Below, piece by piece: positions 18,496-26,954 of a stretch of DNA of 64,000 bases. The first letter of the stretch is position 1, and the number at the start of each line of letters is the position of its first letter. The notes beneath the pieces are model-generated. The model was not told the origin of the DNA. It made no database searches and worked only from the letters and a program-made list of their open reading frames with translations. The DNA comes from Microbulbifer taiwanensis (GTDB lineage: Bacteria > Pseudomonadota > Gammaproteobacteria > Pseudomonadales > Cellvibrionaceae), in NCBI RefSeq assembly GCF_014904815.1, contig NZ_JACZFR010000006.1, positions 62,001-126,000 of the forward strand. Reading direction: 5' to 3'. A program made the translations under genes and the position numbers.

Positions 18496-19428
18496 TTACT
18501 CTGCGCCGGGGCGGGTCGCAAAACTTTCGCCGGGGTCGAACAGCCACAGGATTGCCTCCGCCAGCTCGCTGCGCCAGAAGCCCTCGTTGTGCTCACCGCT
18601 TTCAACCAGCTTCGCGCGCCAGCCCTCTGTCGGGTGGCGGCGGGCCAGCAGCTTACCCATCTGCTCGAAGTTGCCCACCATGTCCTCACCTTCGCGACCG
18701 CCCATCAACAGGTAGAGGCGGGTGTCTGCGGGCAGTTTCTGTTCGGCACGGGAAAAGATCTGCGGGCCGACCCAGTAGGCGGGTGAGAAGATGCCGGCCT
18801 TGCTGAATACCTGCGGGTGGCGGCCGATGGCGTAGTGGGAGATGAGGCCTCCCATGGAGCTGCCCATGATGGCTGTGTTGTCCCTGTCCGGCAGGGTGCG
18901 GTAGTCGCGATCGACCCGCGGTTTCAGCTGCCCGACGACGAAGTCCAGGTAGGCGTCGCCCTGGCCCTTGCCGAACCTGTCATTATCGAAGGGATTCAGC
19001 TCGGTCATACGGTGGTCGCCGCCGTGGTCTATGCCGACCACGATCAGCTCCAGGCCGTGAGATTCCGCCAGTGCATTCAGTGTCTCGTCCACTCCCCATT
19101 CGCCCACAAAGGAGGTGGCGTCATCGAACAGATTCTGGCCGTCGTGCATATAGAGTACCGGGTAGCGCCGGTCGGAATCTGCATAGGACGGCGGCAGGTA
19201 GATGCGCACATGGCGCTCGCGCTGCAGGGTTTCGATGGTCAGCGGTGGCTGGGTGCTGACGTTCTCCTGCGCCGTGGAGGCGACGGTGTCGGTGTCGCTG
19301 GAGTCGCAGGCTACGAGCAGGGCGGCCAGGAATCCGGCGAGCAGGCCGCCGAGGGTGCGCCGCCAGCGCTGGTATCCGGGAGTCTGTTGTCCGTTACTGC
19401 ATCTGGCTGGAATTATTTTTCTGTTCAT
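18496..19428 (-). CDS. lipoprotein esterase, alpha/beta hydrolase (esterase D family)
   Basis: 310 aa from ATG 19428, which follows gaggaag; an upstream in-frame ATG at 19485 lacks such a site. The N-terminus has a lipoprotein signal (LLAGFLAALLVAC, lipobox Cys about residue 41). The rest matches the putative-esterase family (PF00756-like): RIYLPPSYADSDRRYPVLYM, HDGQNLFDD, nucleophile elbow GSSMGG with Ser191, and a late His (SGEHNEGFW). Related proteins hydrolyse acyl esters on sugars or siderophores. It is divergent from a GH13 lipoprotein gene over a 152-bp gap, so removal of acyl groups from glucan substrates is a possible but unproven role. Confidence 0.85.
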   Translation of the reverse strand: MNRKIIPARCSNGQQTPGYQRWRRTLGGLLAGFLAALLVACDSSDTDTVASTAQENVSTQPPLTIETLQRERHVRIYLPPSYADSDRRYPVLYMHDGQNLFDDATSFVGEWGVDETLNALAESHGLELIVVGIDHGGDHRMTELNPFDNDRFGKGQGDAYLDFVVGQLKPRVDRDYRTLPDRDNTAIMGSSMGGLISHYAIGRHPQVFSKAGIFSPAYWVGPQIFSRAEQKLPADTRLYLLMGGREGEDMVGNFEQMGKLLARRHPTEGWRAKLVESGEHNEGFWRSELAEAILWLFDPGESFATRPGAE

Positions 19429-19580
19429 GCCGGCTTCCTCTGCTATCGGTTGCGGGAATGTACATATTAGGCGCGGCCAAAGCATGCGTGCCTACGCCCC
19501 CCGAGCGGGAGGATGCGGGATTTCCCAGCGTCATTAGAGTAACCTGATCAAAGTGCGATCGATGAGACCGAGAGAAAATA

Positions 19581-21242
19581 ATGAAAAGATTCGCCAGCCT
19601 GTGCATGGCGCTGTGCCTGGGTGGCGCGCTGCCGGCCTGCAGTGCGCCCGAGAAAGTCGAGCGAGCGGGGAGCGACCCCTTCTGGCGCGGTGCCACTGTC
19701 TACTTCCTGCTGCCGGACCGCTTCCACAACGGCGACCCGGGCAACGACCTGGCCTACGGGCGCGCGGACGATGCGGACCGGCTGCGCGGTTTCCACGGCG
19801 GTGATCTGCAGGGTGTACTCGACAGGCTGAACGAGGGCTACTTCGACAGGCTGGGCGTGGATGTATTGTGGATGTCCCCCTTTTACGAACAGATTCACGG
19901 CGCCACCGACGAGGGTACCGGCCGCACCTACGCCTACCACGGTTACTGGCCCAGGGACTGGACGGCGGTGGACCGCAATTTTGGCAGCGAGGCGCTGCTG
20001 GCGGAGCTGGTGGAGACGGCCCACCGGCGCGGCATTCGCGTGCTGCTGGACGTCATCGTCAACCATATCGGCCCGGTGACCGATAAGGACTCACCCTGGC
20101 CGTCGGAATGGAATCGCACCGAATCGGTATGCGACTGGTCCGGCTTTGCCGGAACCGTTAGCTGCATGCTGGTCGACAATCTGCCGGATATTCGCACCGA
20201 GCGCGATGAGGCGGTGGCACTGCCGCCGCAACTGCTCGAGAAGTGGCAGCGGGAAGGGCGCCTGCAGCAGGAGCGGGCAGAACTGGATGCGTTTTTCGAG
20301 CGCACCGGTTACCCGCGCGCGCCCAAATACTACCTGGTGAAGTGGGCCACCGACTGGGTGCGCGAATACGGCGTGGACGGTTTCCGTGTGGATACGGTCA
20401 AGCATGTGGAGCCGGAAGTCTGGCGGGCACTCAAAGAGGAGGCGAGCCTCGCCCTGGCGGACTGGAAGGCGCGCAACCCGGACCGGAAACTCGACGACCG
20501 CGGTTTTTATATGGTGGGGGAAGTCTACGGCTATGGTATTGCCGGCGGGCGCGACTACGACTTCGGCGATCGCAAGGTGGACTTCTTCGACTACGGCTTC
20601 GACAGCCTGATCAATTTCGATATGGCGCCGCGGGTCAAGCGGGAAAACATGGAGCCTGTTTTCTCCCGCTATTCCGATATGCTGCACGGTGGAGACCTAG
20701 ACGGCGTGGGGGTGCTCAACTACCTGACCTCCCACGACGATATGAACTCTTACGATCGCGAGCGCAAGAATGCGTGGGATGCGGCGCTCACGCTGATGCT
20801 GGCTCCGGGTGCCGCACAGATCTACTACGGTGACGAACTGGCCCGTCCGCTTACGGATAACGCCGCCGAGGGCGATGCCCAACTGCGCAGTCCGATGAAC
20901 TGGAGCGACCTGGAGAAAGGCGAAACCCGCGCGCTGCTGGCGCACTGGCAGAAGCTGGGACAGTTCCGCCGCGCGCATCCGGCGGTGGGGGCCGGGGTGC
21001 ACCGGAAACTGCAGGACAAGCCCTATACCTTTGCGCGGACGCTGGATGATGACGAGCGGGTACTGGTGGCCATTGGTACCGGTACTGGCGAGAAATCCCT
21101 GTCCGTGCACGGCCTGTTTACCGACGGCACTCTGCTGAAGGACCACTACTCCGGCACTGTGGCCCGGGTTGCAGACGGCGCGGTCAGCTTCGATACCGCC
21201 TTCGACCTGCTGCTGCTGGCCCGGACCAGCGACAACCACTGA
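19581..21242 (+). CDS. GH13 alpha-amylase-family lipoprotein
   Basis: 553 aa. Lipoprotein signal (GGALPAC, Cys about residue 20), so it is anchored to a membrane. The GH13 barrel begins at FWRGATVYFLLPDRFHNGD. Catalytic set: nucleophile Asp271 in GFRVDTVKHV, acid/base Glu314 in MVGEVYG, and Asp386 in LTSHDDM; DVIVNHIG is conserved region I. The protein acts on alpha-1,4-glucans; the narrow length and lack of added modules suggest maltodextrin trimming near the membrane rather than attack on granules. It heads a run of three GH13 genes plus a pullulanase on this strand and is followed by a terminator-like hairpin, so it is probably a separate transcript. Confidence 0.92.
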   Translation: MKRFASLCMALCLGGALPACSAPEKVERAGSDPFWRGATVYFLLPDRFHNGDPGNDLAYGRADDADRLRGFHGGDLQGVLDRLNEGYFDRLGVDVLWMSPFYEQIHGATDEGTGRTYAYHGYWPRDWTAVDRNFGSEALLAELVETAHRRGIRVLLDVIVNHIGPVTDKDSPWPSEWNRTESVCDWSGFAGTVSCMLVDNLPDIRTERDEAVALPPQLLEKWQREGRLQQERAELDAFFERTGYPRAPKYYLVKWATDWVREYGVDGFRVDTVKHVEPEVWRALKEEASLALADWKARNPDRKLDDRGFYMVGEVYGYGIAGGRDYDFGDRKVDFFDYGFDSLINFDMAPRVKRENMEPVFSRYSDMLHGGDLDGVGVLNYLTSHDDMNSYDRERKNAWDAALTLMLAPGAAQIYYGDELARPLTDNAAEGDAQLRSPMNWSDLEKGETRALLAHWQKLGQFRRAHPAVGAGVHRKLQDKPYTFARTLDDDERVLVAIGTGTGEKSLSVHGLFTDGTLLKDHYSGTVARVADGAVSFDTAFDLLLLARTSDNH

Positions 21243-21260
21243 ACCCTCTCGAGAGCACAA

Positions 21261-21286
21261 CCCCGCTATTCCGGTAGCGGGGATTT
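21261..21286 (+). terminator. terminator after the GH13 lipoprotein gene
   Basis: Perfect 8-bp stem ccccgcta / tagcgggg with a 6-nt loop, followed by attttg. Starts 19 nt past the stop. Confidence 0.75.
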
Positions 21287-21314
21287 TGTGCCCCCTGTCG
21301 CATTTCTCCGCTAC

Positions 21315-21333
21315 GCCCCCTTTTGGGGAGGAT
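21315..21333. repeat. GGGGAGGATG-type palindrome
   Basis: ccccc ttt ggggaggatg inverted repeat in the gap before the modular amylase gene; imperfect relative of the 34033-34056 palindrome. The next 120 bp is AT-rich and probably holds the promoter of the gene at 21459. Confidence 0.5.
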
Positions 21334-21458
21334 GTGCCCCAAAGTCTGGCTTTCATAAGCTGTGTGATCAGCGGTTGTATTCAGCCGAAGACACAGCAGT
21401 ACCGTGCCGTTCGGCCCATAAAAATTTAATTCAATAATAATTAATACGGTACATAGCG

Positions 21459-24173
21459 ATGAGAGAGTCCCTGTTCGGCGGCCGGTCCCGGCTGCTTGCC
21501 GTTCCCTGCCTGTTGATTGCCGGCTACTCGAGCGGCGCCGCGGCGGAATGGTTTTTCCGCGGAACCCCCAACAACTGGAGTGCCACCGCGCTCGAATCTG
21601 CTGGCGGTACCGAATACACCACCTGCCAGAGCTTCGCCAGCGGTGGCGATCCGCGCTTCAAGATAGACCGCTACGCCGACTGGGCAGAGAGTTACCCGGC
21701 TGCCGATTTCGCCGTTACCGGCAACAAGAGCTACGAGATCACCTTCGACAGCGGCAGCCACAGTATTTCCGTCAGCGAAGTGGCCAGTTGCGACGGCGGC
21801 AGCGGCGGCTTTGCCAGCAACTTCCCGTCACTGTATTTCCGCGGCACGCCCAACGGCTGGGGCAGCTCGTCCATGCAGCTGGTGGCGGACAATATCTGGG
21901 AGCTGACTGTGGCCTTCGACGGTCAGCCGGATCAGCGCTACAAGCTGGATCTCTACGGCGACTGGAGCCAGGACTACGGCGACAACAACGGCGACGGCGT
22001 GCTGGAGGCGGGCGGTGGGGATATCCCTGCGAGTGTTTCCGGCACTTACCTGCTGCGGGTCGACGACAGCGACCTGAGTTATGAACTGGTTGGCGAGAGC
22101 AATGGCGGTGGCACAGACAGCTGGTATTTCCGCGGCACCGCCAACGGCTGGGCCGCGACTGAGATGAGCAGCAGCGACGGCATCAACTTCTGCACCGAGC
22201 AGAGTTTCGCCAGCGGCGACGCCGGCGGCGGTCCGCGTTTCAAGATCGACCACCACGGCGACTGGGTTGAGAGCTACCCGACCGCCGACTATTCGGTAAA
22301 TGCCAATACCGATTACGAGATCTGCTTCGACGCCGACAGCCATGACATTACCGCGACTGCGGTCGGTACACCGCCGCCGCCCCCGCCGGTCGGCGAAGGC
22401 AGCGACTTCCGCTCCGAGACCATCTACTTCCTGCTCACCGCGCGTTTCTATGACGGTGACCAGAGCAACAACTACTACAACCGTGACCGTATCATGCCCG
22501 GCGACCCCCACTGGCGCGGCGACTTCAAGGGGCTGATCGAGAAGCTCGATTACATTGTGGATCTGGGCTTCAGCGCCATCTGGATAACGCCGCCGGTGGA
22601 AAACCGCAGCGGTCTCGATTACCACGGTTACCACGCCTACGACTGGACCAGGGTCGACCCGCGCCTGGAATCCCCCGGCGCGACCTACCAGGATTTTATC
22701 GACGCGGCGCACGCCAGGGGCCTGAAAGTAATTCAGGATGTGGTGGTCAATCACTCCAGCCAGTACGGCATCCGCGACCAGGTGTGGATAGACCACCTGC
22801 CGATCAAATACTACGTGCCCGAGGGCAGCAGCCAGGGCATGATCAGCAACAATCCCTATTTCGACAACCTGGGCGATTACCAGAGCACATTCCGCGATGA
22901 CAACGACAATCCGCTGGCGCCGCAGTGGTTTCGCGATCGCCACACATCCGACCCCGACGGCACAGAGCCGCTGGTGGATCCGAAGACCGGCGTCACTGTG
23001 CCGCTGGCCGGTTACGACCCCAACCGCTTCTTCGGCATAGACGCCGGCAACCTGGATCCCGCCTGGTACCACCTGGACGGCTTTATGGCAGGCGGCGACT
23101 GGGAAAATCCCACCGCACTGCAGAACAAACATATGGCCGGCGACACCATCGACCTGGCCACCGGCAACCAGAACGTCAAAGACTATATCAACGGCGCCAT
23201 CAAGCAGTATCTGGATATGGGCGTGGACGCCATCCGCGTGGACACGGTCAAACACGTGGAGCGCGACGAGTTGCTGAGCTATGTGCACGAGTGGCAGGCG
23301 CACAAGCCGGATCTGTTCGTGTTCGGCGAGGCGCTGGTGTTCGGTCTCGGTTTCGGCTCCGAACTGGGCAACGACAATGCCTCTGCGGTCATCCGCCCCT
23401 GGTGGTTTACGCGCACCGGTGCCGACCCGTCCAACCCCCAGGGGGATTCGGACCTGGCGGTGATCGACTTCCCGCTCTTCTCCACCTTCCGCGACAACGT
23501 CACCCGCGGCAGCTTCGGCGGCGTCAAGGGCGCGCTGGATATGGACTGGACCTACGCCGATCCCACCGAGCTGGTGACCTTCTTCCAGAACCACGACGTG
23601 GGCCCGGACAACGATTTCAAATACCGCTTCGGCGGCGCCGAGCAGGATGCCGCCCTGGCCTACAACCTGCTGTGGACCATTCGCGGTATTCCGACGCTCT
23701 ACTACGGCGAGGAAATCATGTTCCAGGCCGGTCTCGGCCAGGATATCCACTCCGCCAACGACACCATCGACCAGACCGGCCGCGCCTACTTCGGCCCGCA
23801 CCTGGACGACCTGGCCACCACCCAGAGCCACAACCTGTACCGCCATATCCAGCGCCTGAACCAGATACGGCATGCAGTACCGGCACTACAGAAAGGGCAG
23901 ATGGAAAAAGTCAGCGAGTGGGGCGCGGGTATGAGTTTCGTGCGCAATGATTCGAGTGGCAATTCCTATGCGGTGGTGGGGCTCGCCGCCGGAAGTGATC
24001 AGGGTATCTCCGTTTCCGGTGTTCCCAACGGCAGCTACACCGATGTGGTGACCGGTGCGCAGCTGCAGGTAAACAACGGCAGCCTCACTTTCACCGTCAA
24101 GGCCTACTCGGCTGGTATCTATGTGCTGAACGGTTCGGGAAAGATCGGTACGGACGGCGCCTATCTGCGCTAG
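21459..24173 (+). CDS. secreted modular GH13 alpha-amylase with three N-terminal starch-binding-like modules
   Basis: 904 aa with a signal peptide (about residues 1-29). Three beta-sandwich-like modules precede the catalytic part: module 1 (about 30-110, WFFRGTPNNW, two Cys), module 2 (about 125-210, YFRGTPNGWG ... QRYKLDLYGDW) and module 3 (about 221-301, WYFRGTANGW, two Cys). A Pro-rich linker (PPPPPPVGEG) leads to the GH13 barrel from about residue 316. Catalytic Asp595 (AIRVDTVKHV), Glu624 (VFGEALV) and Asp713 (QNHDVGPDN). It should hydrolyse starch or glycogen outside the cell; the modules probably hold the enzyme on the glucan. Modules 1 and 3 belong to one type and module 2 to another, both reused in the next two genes. 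The gene at 24210 starts 36 bp on, so the two are likely co-transcribed. Confidence 0.92.
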   Translation: MRESLFGGRSRLLAVPCLLIAGYSSGAAAEWFFRGTPNNWSATALESAGGTEYTTCQSFASGGDPRFKIDRYADWAESYPAADFAVTGNKSYEITFDSGSHSISVSEVASCDGGSGGFASNFPSLYFRGTPNGWGSSSMQLVADNIWELTVAFDGQPDQRYKLDLYGDWSQDYGDNNGDGVLEAGGGDIPASVSGTYLLRVDDSDLSYELVGESNGGGTDSWYFRGTANGWAATEMSSSDGINFCTEQSFASGDAGGGPRFKIDHHGDWVESYPTADYSVNANTDYEICFDADSHDITATAVGTPPPPPPVGEGSDFRSETIYFLLTARFYDGDQSNNYYNRDRIMPGDPHWRGDFKGLIEKLDYIVDLGFSAIWITPPVENRSGLDYHGYHAYDWTRVDPRLESPGATYQDFIDAAHARGLKVIQDVVVNHSSQYGIRDQVWIDHLPIKYYVPEGSSQGMISNNPYFDNLGDYQSTFRDDNDNPLAPQWFRDRHTSDPDGTEPLVDPKTGVTVPLAGYDPNRFFGIDAGNLDPAWYHLDGFMAGGDWENPTALQNKHMAGDTIDLATGNQNVKDYINGAIKQYLDMGVDAIRVDTVKHVERDELLSYVHEWQAHKPDLFVFGEALVFGLGFGSELGNDNASAVIRPWWFTRTGADPSNPQGDSDLAVIDFPLFSTFRDNVTRGSFGGVKGALDMDWTYADPTELVTFFQNHDVGPDNDFKYRFGGAEQDAALAYNLLWTIRGIPTLYYGEEIMFQAGLGQDIHSANDTIDQTGRAYFGPHLDDLATTQSHNLYRHIQRLNQIRHAVPALQKGQMEKVSEWGAGMSFVRNDSSGNSYAVVGLAAGSDQGISVSGVPNGSYTDVVTGAQLQVNNGSLTFTVKAYSAGIYVLNGSGKIGTDGAYLR

Positions 24174-24209
24174 CGCCACAAAATAACAAAGAGAGAAAGG
24201 GAAACTGCA

Positions 24210-26759
24210 ATGAAAAAACCACAGCGACTCAGAAGCTGGCTCACCGGTGCGGGTCTCGCACTGGGTGCACTCTCCGCCGGCAATGCCAGTGCCGGTACCG
24301 CCTTTGTGCACCTGTTCGAGTGGCGCTGGAACGATATCGCCAGCGAGTGCGAAAACTTTCTCGGTCCCAAGGGCTTCGATGCGGTACAGATATCCCCACC
24401 GCAGGAACACATCAGCCTGGACACCTGGTGGGCGCGCTATCAGCCGGTTACCTATACCAACCTGAGCAGCCGCAGCGGCACCGAGGCGGAGCTGGCGAGC
24501 ATGATCCAGCGCTGCCACGCCGTCGGGGTGAAAGTCTATGCGGATATGGTGATCAACCACACCGCCGCCTGGGACCAGGGCGGCACCGGCTGGGGTGGTA
24601 CGCCCTGGACTGTGACCAATCACCCGGAATTCTCGCCGCAGGACTACCATTCCAACTGCACCATCAGTAACTACGGCGATGCCAACCATGTGTGGAGCTG
24701 TCGACTCAGCGGGCTGCCGGATCTGAATACCGGCTCCGGCTATGTGCAGGACACACTGGCGGCCTACTTCAACAAGCTGGAGGGCCTGGGGATGGACGGC
24801 TTCCGCATAGATGCGGTCAAGCATATGTCGCCCGGAGACCTGCAGGCCATTCTCAGCAAGGCCGGTAACCCCTGGGTCTTCTCTGAAGTCATCGGCGCGG
24901 CCGGCGAGGCGGCGGAGATCCAGCCGGGGAATTACACCTACCTGGGCCATGTCACCGAGTTCAAGTACGGCAACGACCTGGCCAGCAACTTCAACGGCCA
25001 GATCAAAAATCTCGCCACTATCGGTGAGTCCTGGGGGCTGCTGCCGTCGGACAAGTCGGTCCACTTCGTCGACAACCACGATCGCGAGCGCGGCCACGGT
25101 GGCGGCGGCAACCTGACCTACAAGGACGGGGCCAAATACAATCTCGCCAATGTGTTTATGCTCGCGCACCCTTACGGCTACCCGAAGGTAATGTCCGGCT
25201 ACAGCTTCACCGACACCGATATAGGCCCGCCCGCCAGCGGTCCACAGGACTGCGATAACGGCGAGTGGGTGTGCCAGCACCGCTGGGGCAATATCGCCAA
25301 TATGGTCGGCTTCCGTAATTACGTCGACGGCGCGGCCATGGCCAACTGGTGGGACAACGGCAACAACCAGATCGCCTTCGGCCGCGGCAACAGGGGCTTT
25401 GTGGTGATTAACAACGAGGGCGGCAGTCTCAGCCAGACGCTGTACACGGGCCTGCCCGCCGGCGACTACTGCAATGTGCTCGCCGGTGACGACGCCTGCA
25501 GCGGCCAGACGATTACCGTCGACGGCAGCGGCTACGCCACCTTCAATGTCGGCGCCAATGCCGCGGCGGCCATTCACGGCGGCGCCATAGCGACGCCCTG
25601 CAGCGAGTGCGTCGCGCAGAATCTGCCGCAGCTGAACTTCCGCGGCACCGCCAACGACTGGGCGGCGGGCGCCATGGAGCTGGTCGCCGACCACACCTGG
25701 CAGATTGCGGTGACCTTCGACGGCCAGGCGGACCAGCGCTTCAAATTCGATGTGTACGGGGACTGGAGTGAAAATTACGGCGACGACGGTGCCGACGGAA
25801 TTCTCGATCAGACCGGAGCGGATATCTACACGTCCGTGAGCGGCGACTACCGGGTGGAAGTCAATGATCAGAGCATGACCTACAGCCTCACACCCACCGG
25901 GCCTGTACAGCAGGCGCCGAGCGCGTTGGTCACGCCGCCCAGCGTATCGGTGCAGATCGACCAGAGCTTTACCCTGGACGCCAGCGCTTCCAGTGACAGC
26001 GACGGCAGTATCGTGTCCTACAGCTGGAGCAGCGGCGGCAGCGGTGTCAGCAAATCGCTGAGCTTTGTCAGCGCCGGCACCTATACCGAGACAGTCACCG
26101 TGACCGACAACGACGGCCTCACGGATACGGCCACGGCCACCATTACCGTCACCGACCCCGGCGCCGGCTACGCGGCCAATTTTGCCTCGCTGAATTTCCG
26201 CGGCACACCCAACGCCTGGGGCACCCAGGCCATGACCCTGGTGGCGGATCACATCTGGCAGGCGACGGTGGTGTTCGACGGCAGTGCCGGCCAGCGCTTC
26301 AAGTTCGATGTCCACGGTGACTGGAGTCAGGACTACGGTGACAGCAATGGTGACGGCACCCTGGAATCCGGCGGCGGCGATATTTCCACCGCGGTCAGCG
26401 GCACCTATCTGGTAAGCGTCAACGACCAGACACTGACCTACAGCCTGAGCTGCACTGACTGCAGCGGTTACCAGTCGAACCTCACCTCCCTCAATTTCCG
26501 CGGCACGCCAAATAGCTGGGGCAATTCCGCCATGCAACTGGTGGCGGACCACACCTGGGAAATCACCGTGGTGTTCGACGGCCAGGCACAGCAGCGCTTC
26601 AAGTTCGACGTCAACGGCGACTGGGGCGAGAACTACGGTGATAACAACAGCGATGGCCTGCTGGAGCAGAGTGGTGCGGATATCTACACGGCAGTTGCCG
26701 GTTCATACAGGGTCACCGTCAACGACCAGGATATGAGTTACAGCATCAGCCCACAGTAA
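24210..26759 (+). CDS. secreted GH13 alpha-amylase with three starch-binding-like modules and a PKD domain
   Basis: 849 aa with signal peptide (to about residue 28, NASA). The GH13 domain starts right after it (TAFVHLFEWRWNDIASECE), the pattern of animal-type, chloride-dependent amylases also found in Pseudoalteromonas. Catalytic Asp201 (GFRIDAVKHM), Glu226 (VFSEVIG) and Asp291 (DNHDRERGHG). An all-beta C domain follows to about 460. Then come module 1 (about 471-562), a PKD domain (about 569-648, LDASASSDSDGSIVSYSWSS), module 2 (about 659-745) and module 3 (about 757-849). All three modules share LNFRGT..W, QRFKFDV.GDW.ENYGD and VNDQ..SYS. Secreted endo-amylase acting on raw or bulky starch is the likely role. 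Preceding gene is 36 bp upstream. Confidence 0.93.
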   Translation: MKKPQRLRSWLTGAGLALGALSAGNASAGTAFVHLFEWRWNDIASECENFLGPKGFDAVQISPPQEHISLDTWWARYQPVTYTNLSSRSGTEAELASMIQRCHAVGVKVYADMVINHTAAWDQGGTGWGGTPWTVTNHPEFSPQDYHSNCTISNYGDANHVWSCRLSGLPDLNTGSGYVQDTLAAYFNKLEGLGMDGFRIDAVKHMSPGDLQAILSKAGNPWVFSEVIGAAGEAAEIQPGNYTYLGHVTEFKYGNDLASNFNGQIKNLATIGESWGLLPSDKSVHFVDNHDRERGHGGGGNLTYKDGAKYNLANVFMLAHPYGYPKVMSGYSFTDTDIGPPASGPQDCDNGEWVCQHRWGNIANMVGFRNYVDGAAMANWWDNGNNQIAFGRGNRGFVVINNEGGSLSQTLYTGLPAGDYCNVLAGDDACSGQTITVDGSGYATFNVGANAAAAIHGGAIATPCSECVAQNLPQLNFRGTANDWAAGAMELVADHTWQIAVTFDGQADQRFKFDVYGDWSENYGDDGADGILDQTGADIYTSVSGDYRVEVNDQSMTYSLTPTGPVQQAPSALVTPPSVSVQIDQSFTLDASASSDSDGSIVSYSWSSGGSGVSKSLSFVSAGTYTETVTVTDNDGLTDTATATITVTDPGAGYAANFASLNFRGTPNAWGTQAMTLVADHIWQATVVFDGSAGQRFKFDVHGDWSQDYGDSNGDGTLESGGGDISTAVSGTYLVSVNDQTLTYSLSCTDCSGYQSNLTSLNFRGTPNSWGNSAMQLVADHTWEITVVFDGQAQQRFKFDVNGDWGENYGDNNSDGLLEQSGADIYTAVAGSYRVTVNDQDMSYSISPQ

Positions 26760-26773
26760 CTATTCGTATTGCC

Positions 26774-26812
26774 CTGTAGGAACGGCGGATGGCCGCCCCG
26801 CCGCTCCTACAG
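26774..26812. repeat. TGTAGGA-type hairpin
   Basis: ctgtagga / tcctacag arms with a GC-rich centre (ggcggatggccgcc). The same outer arms frame a longer element at 29468-29559. Lies just after the modular amylase stop and may also terminate it. Confidence 0.7.
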
Positions 26813-26818
26813 AGTACA

Positions 26819-26888
26819 GTCGTCATTCCGGCGCAGGCGGGAATCCCGGTGCTACCAAACTGGATACCGGCCTGCGCCGGTATGACGA
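26819..26888. repeat. CCGG-CCTGCG-CCGG dispersed intergenic element
   Basis: Outer arms cgtcattccggcgcaggc and gcctgcgccggtatgacg surround about 35 nt. Same family as 8966-8997, 29567-29626, 35713-35782 and 37398-37445. It stands next to the TGTAGGA hairpin. Confidence 0.75.
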
Positions 26889-26954
26889 GCGAACAACAGC
26901 TTGACCCAAAACAGAGTAACTACAAATTCCTATAAAAATAATTTGGAAAGAGCG

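Noticed and set aside
21828..26552. Very long minus-strand frames opposite the modular amylases
   Set aside because: Explained by high third-position GC in the real genes; no domains recognised.
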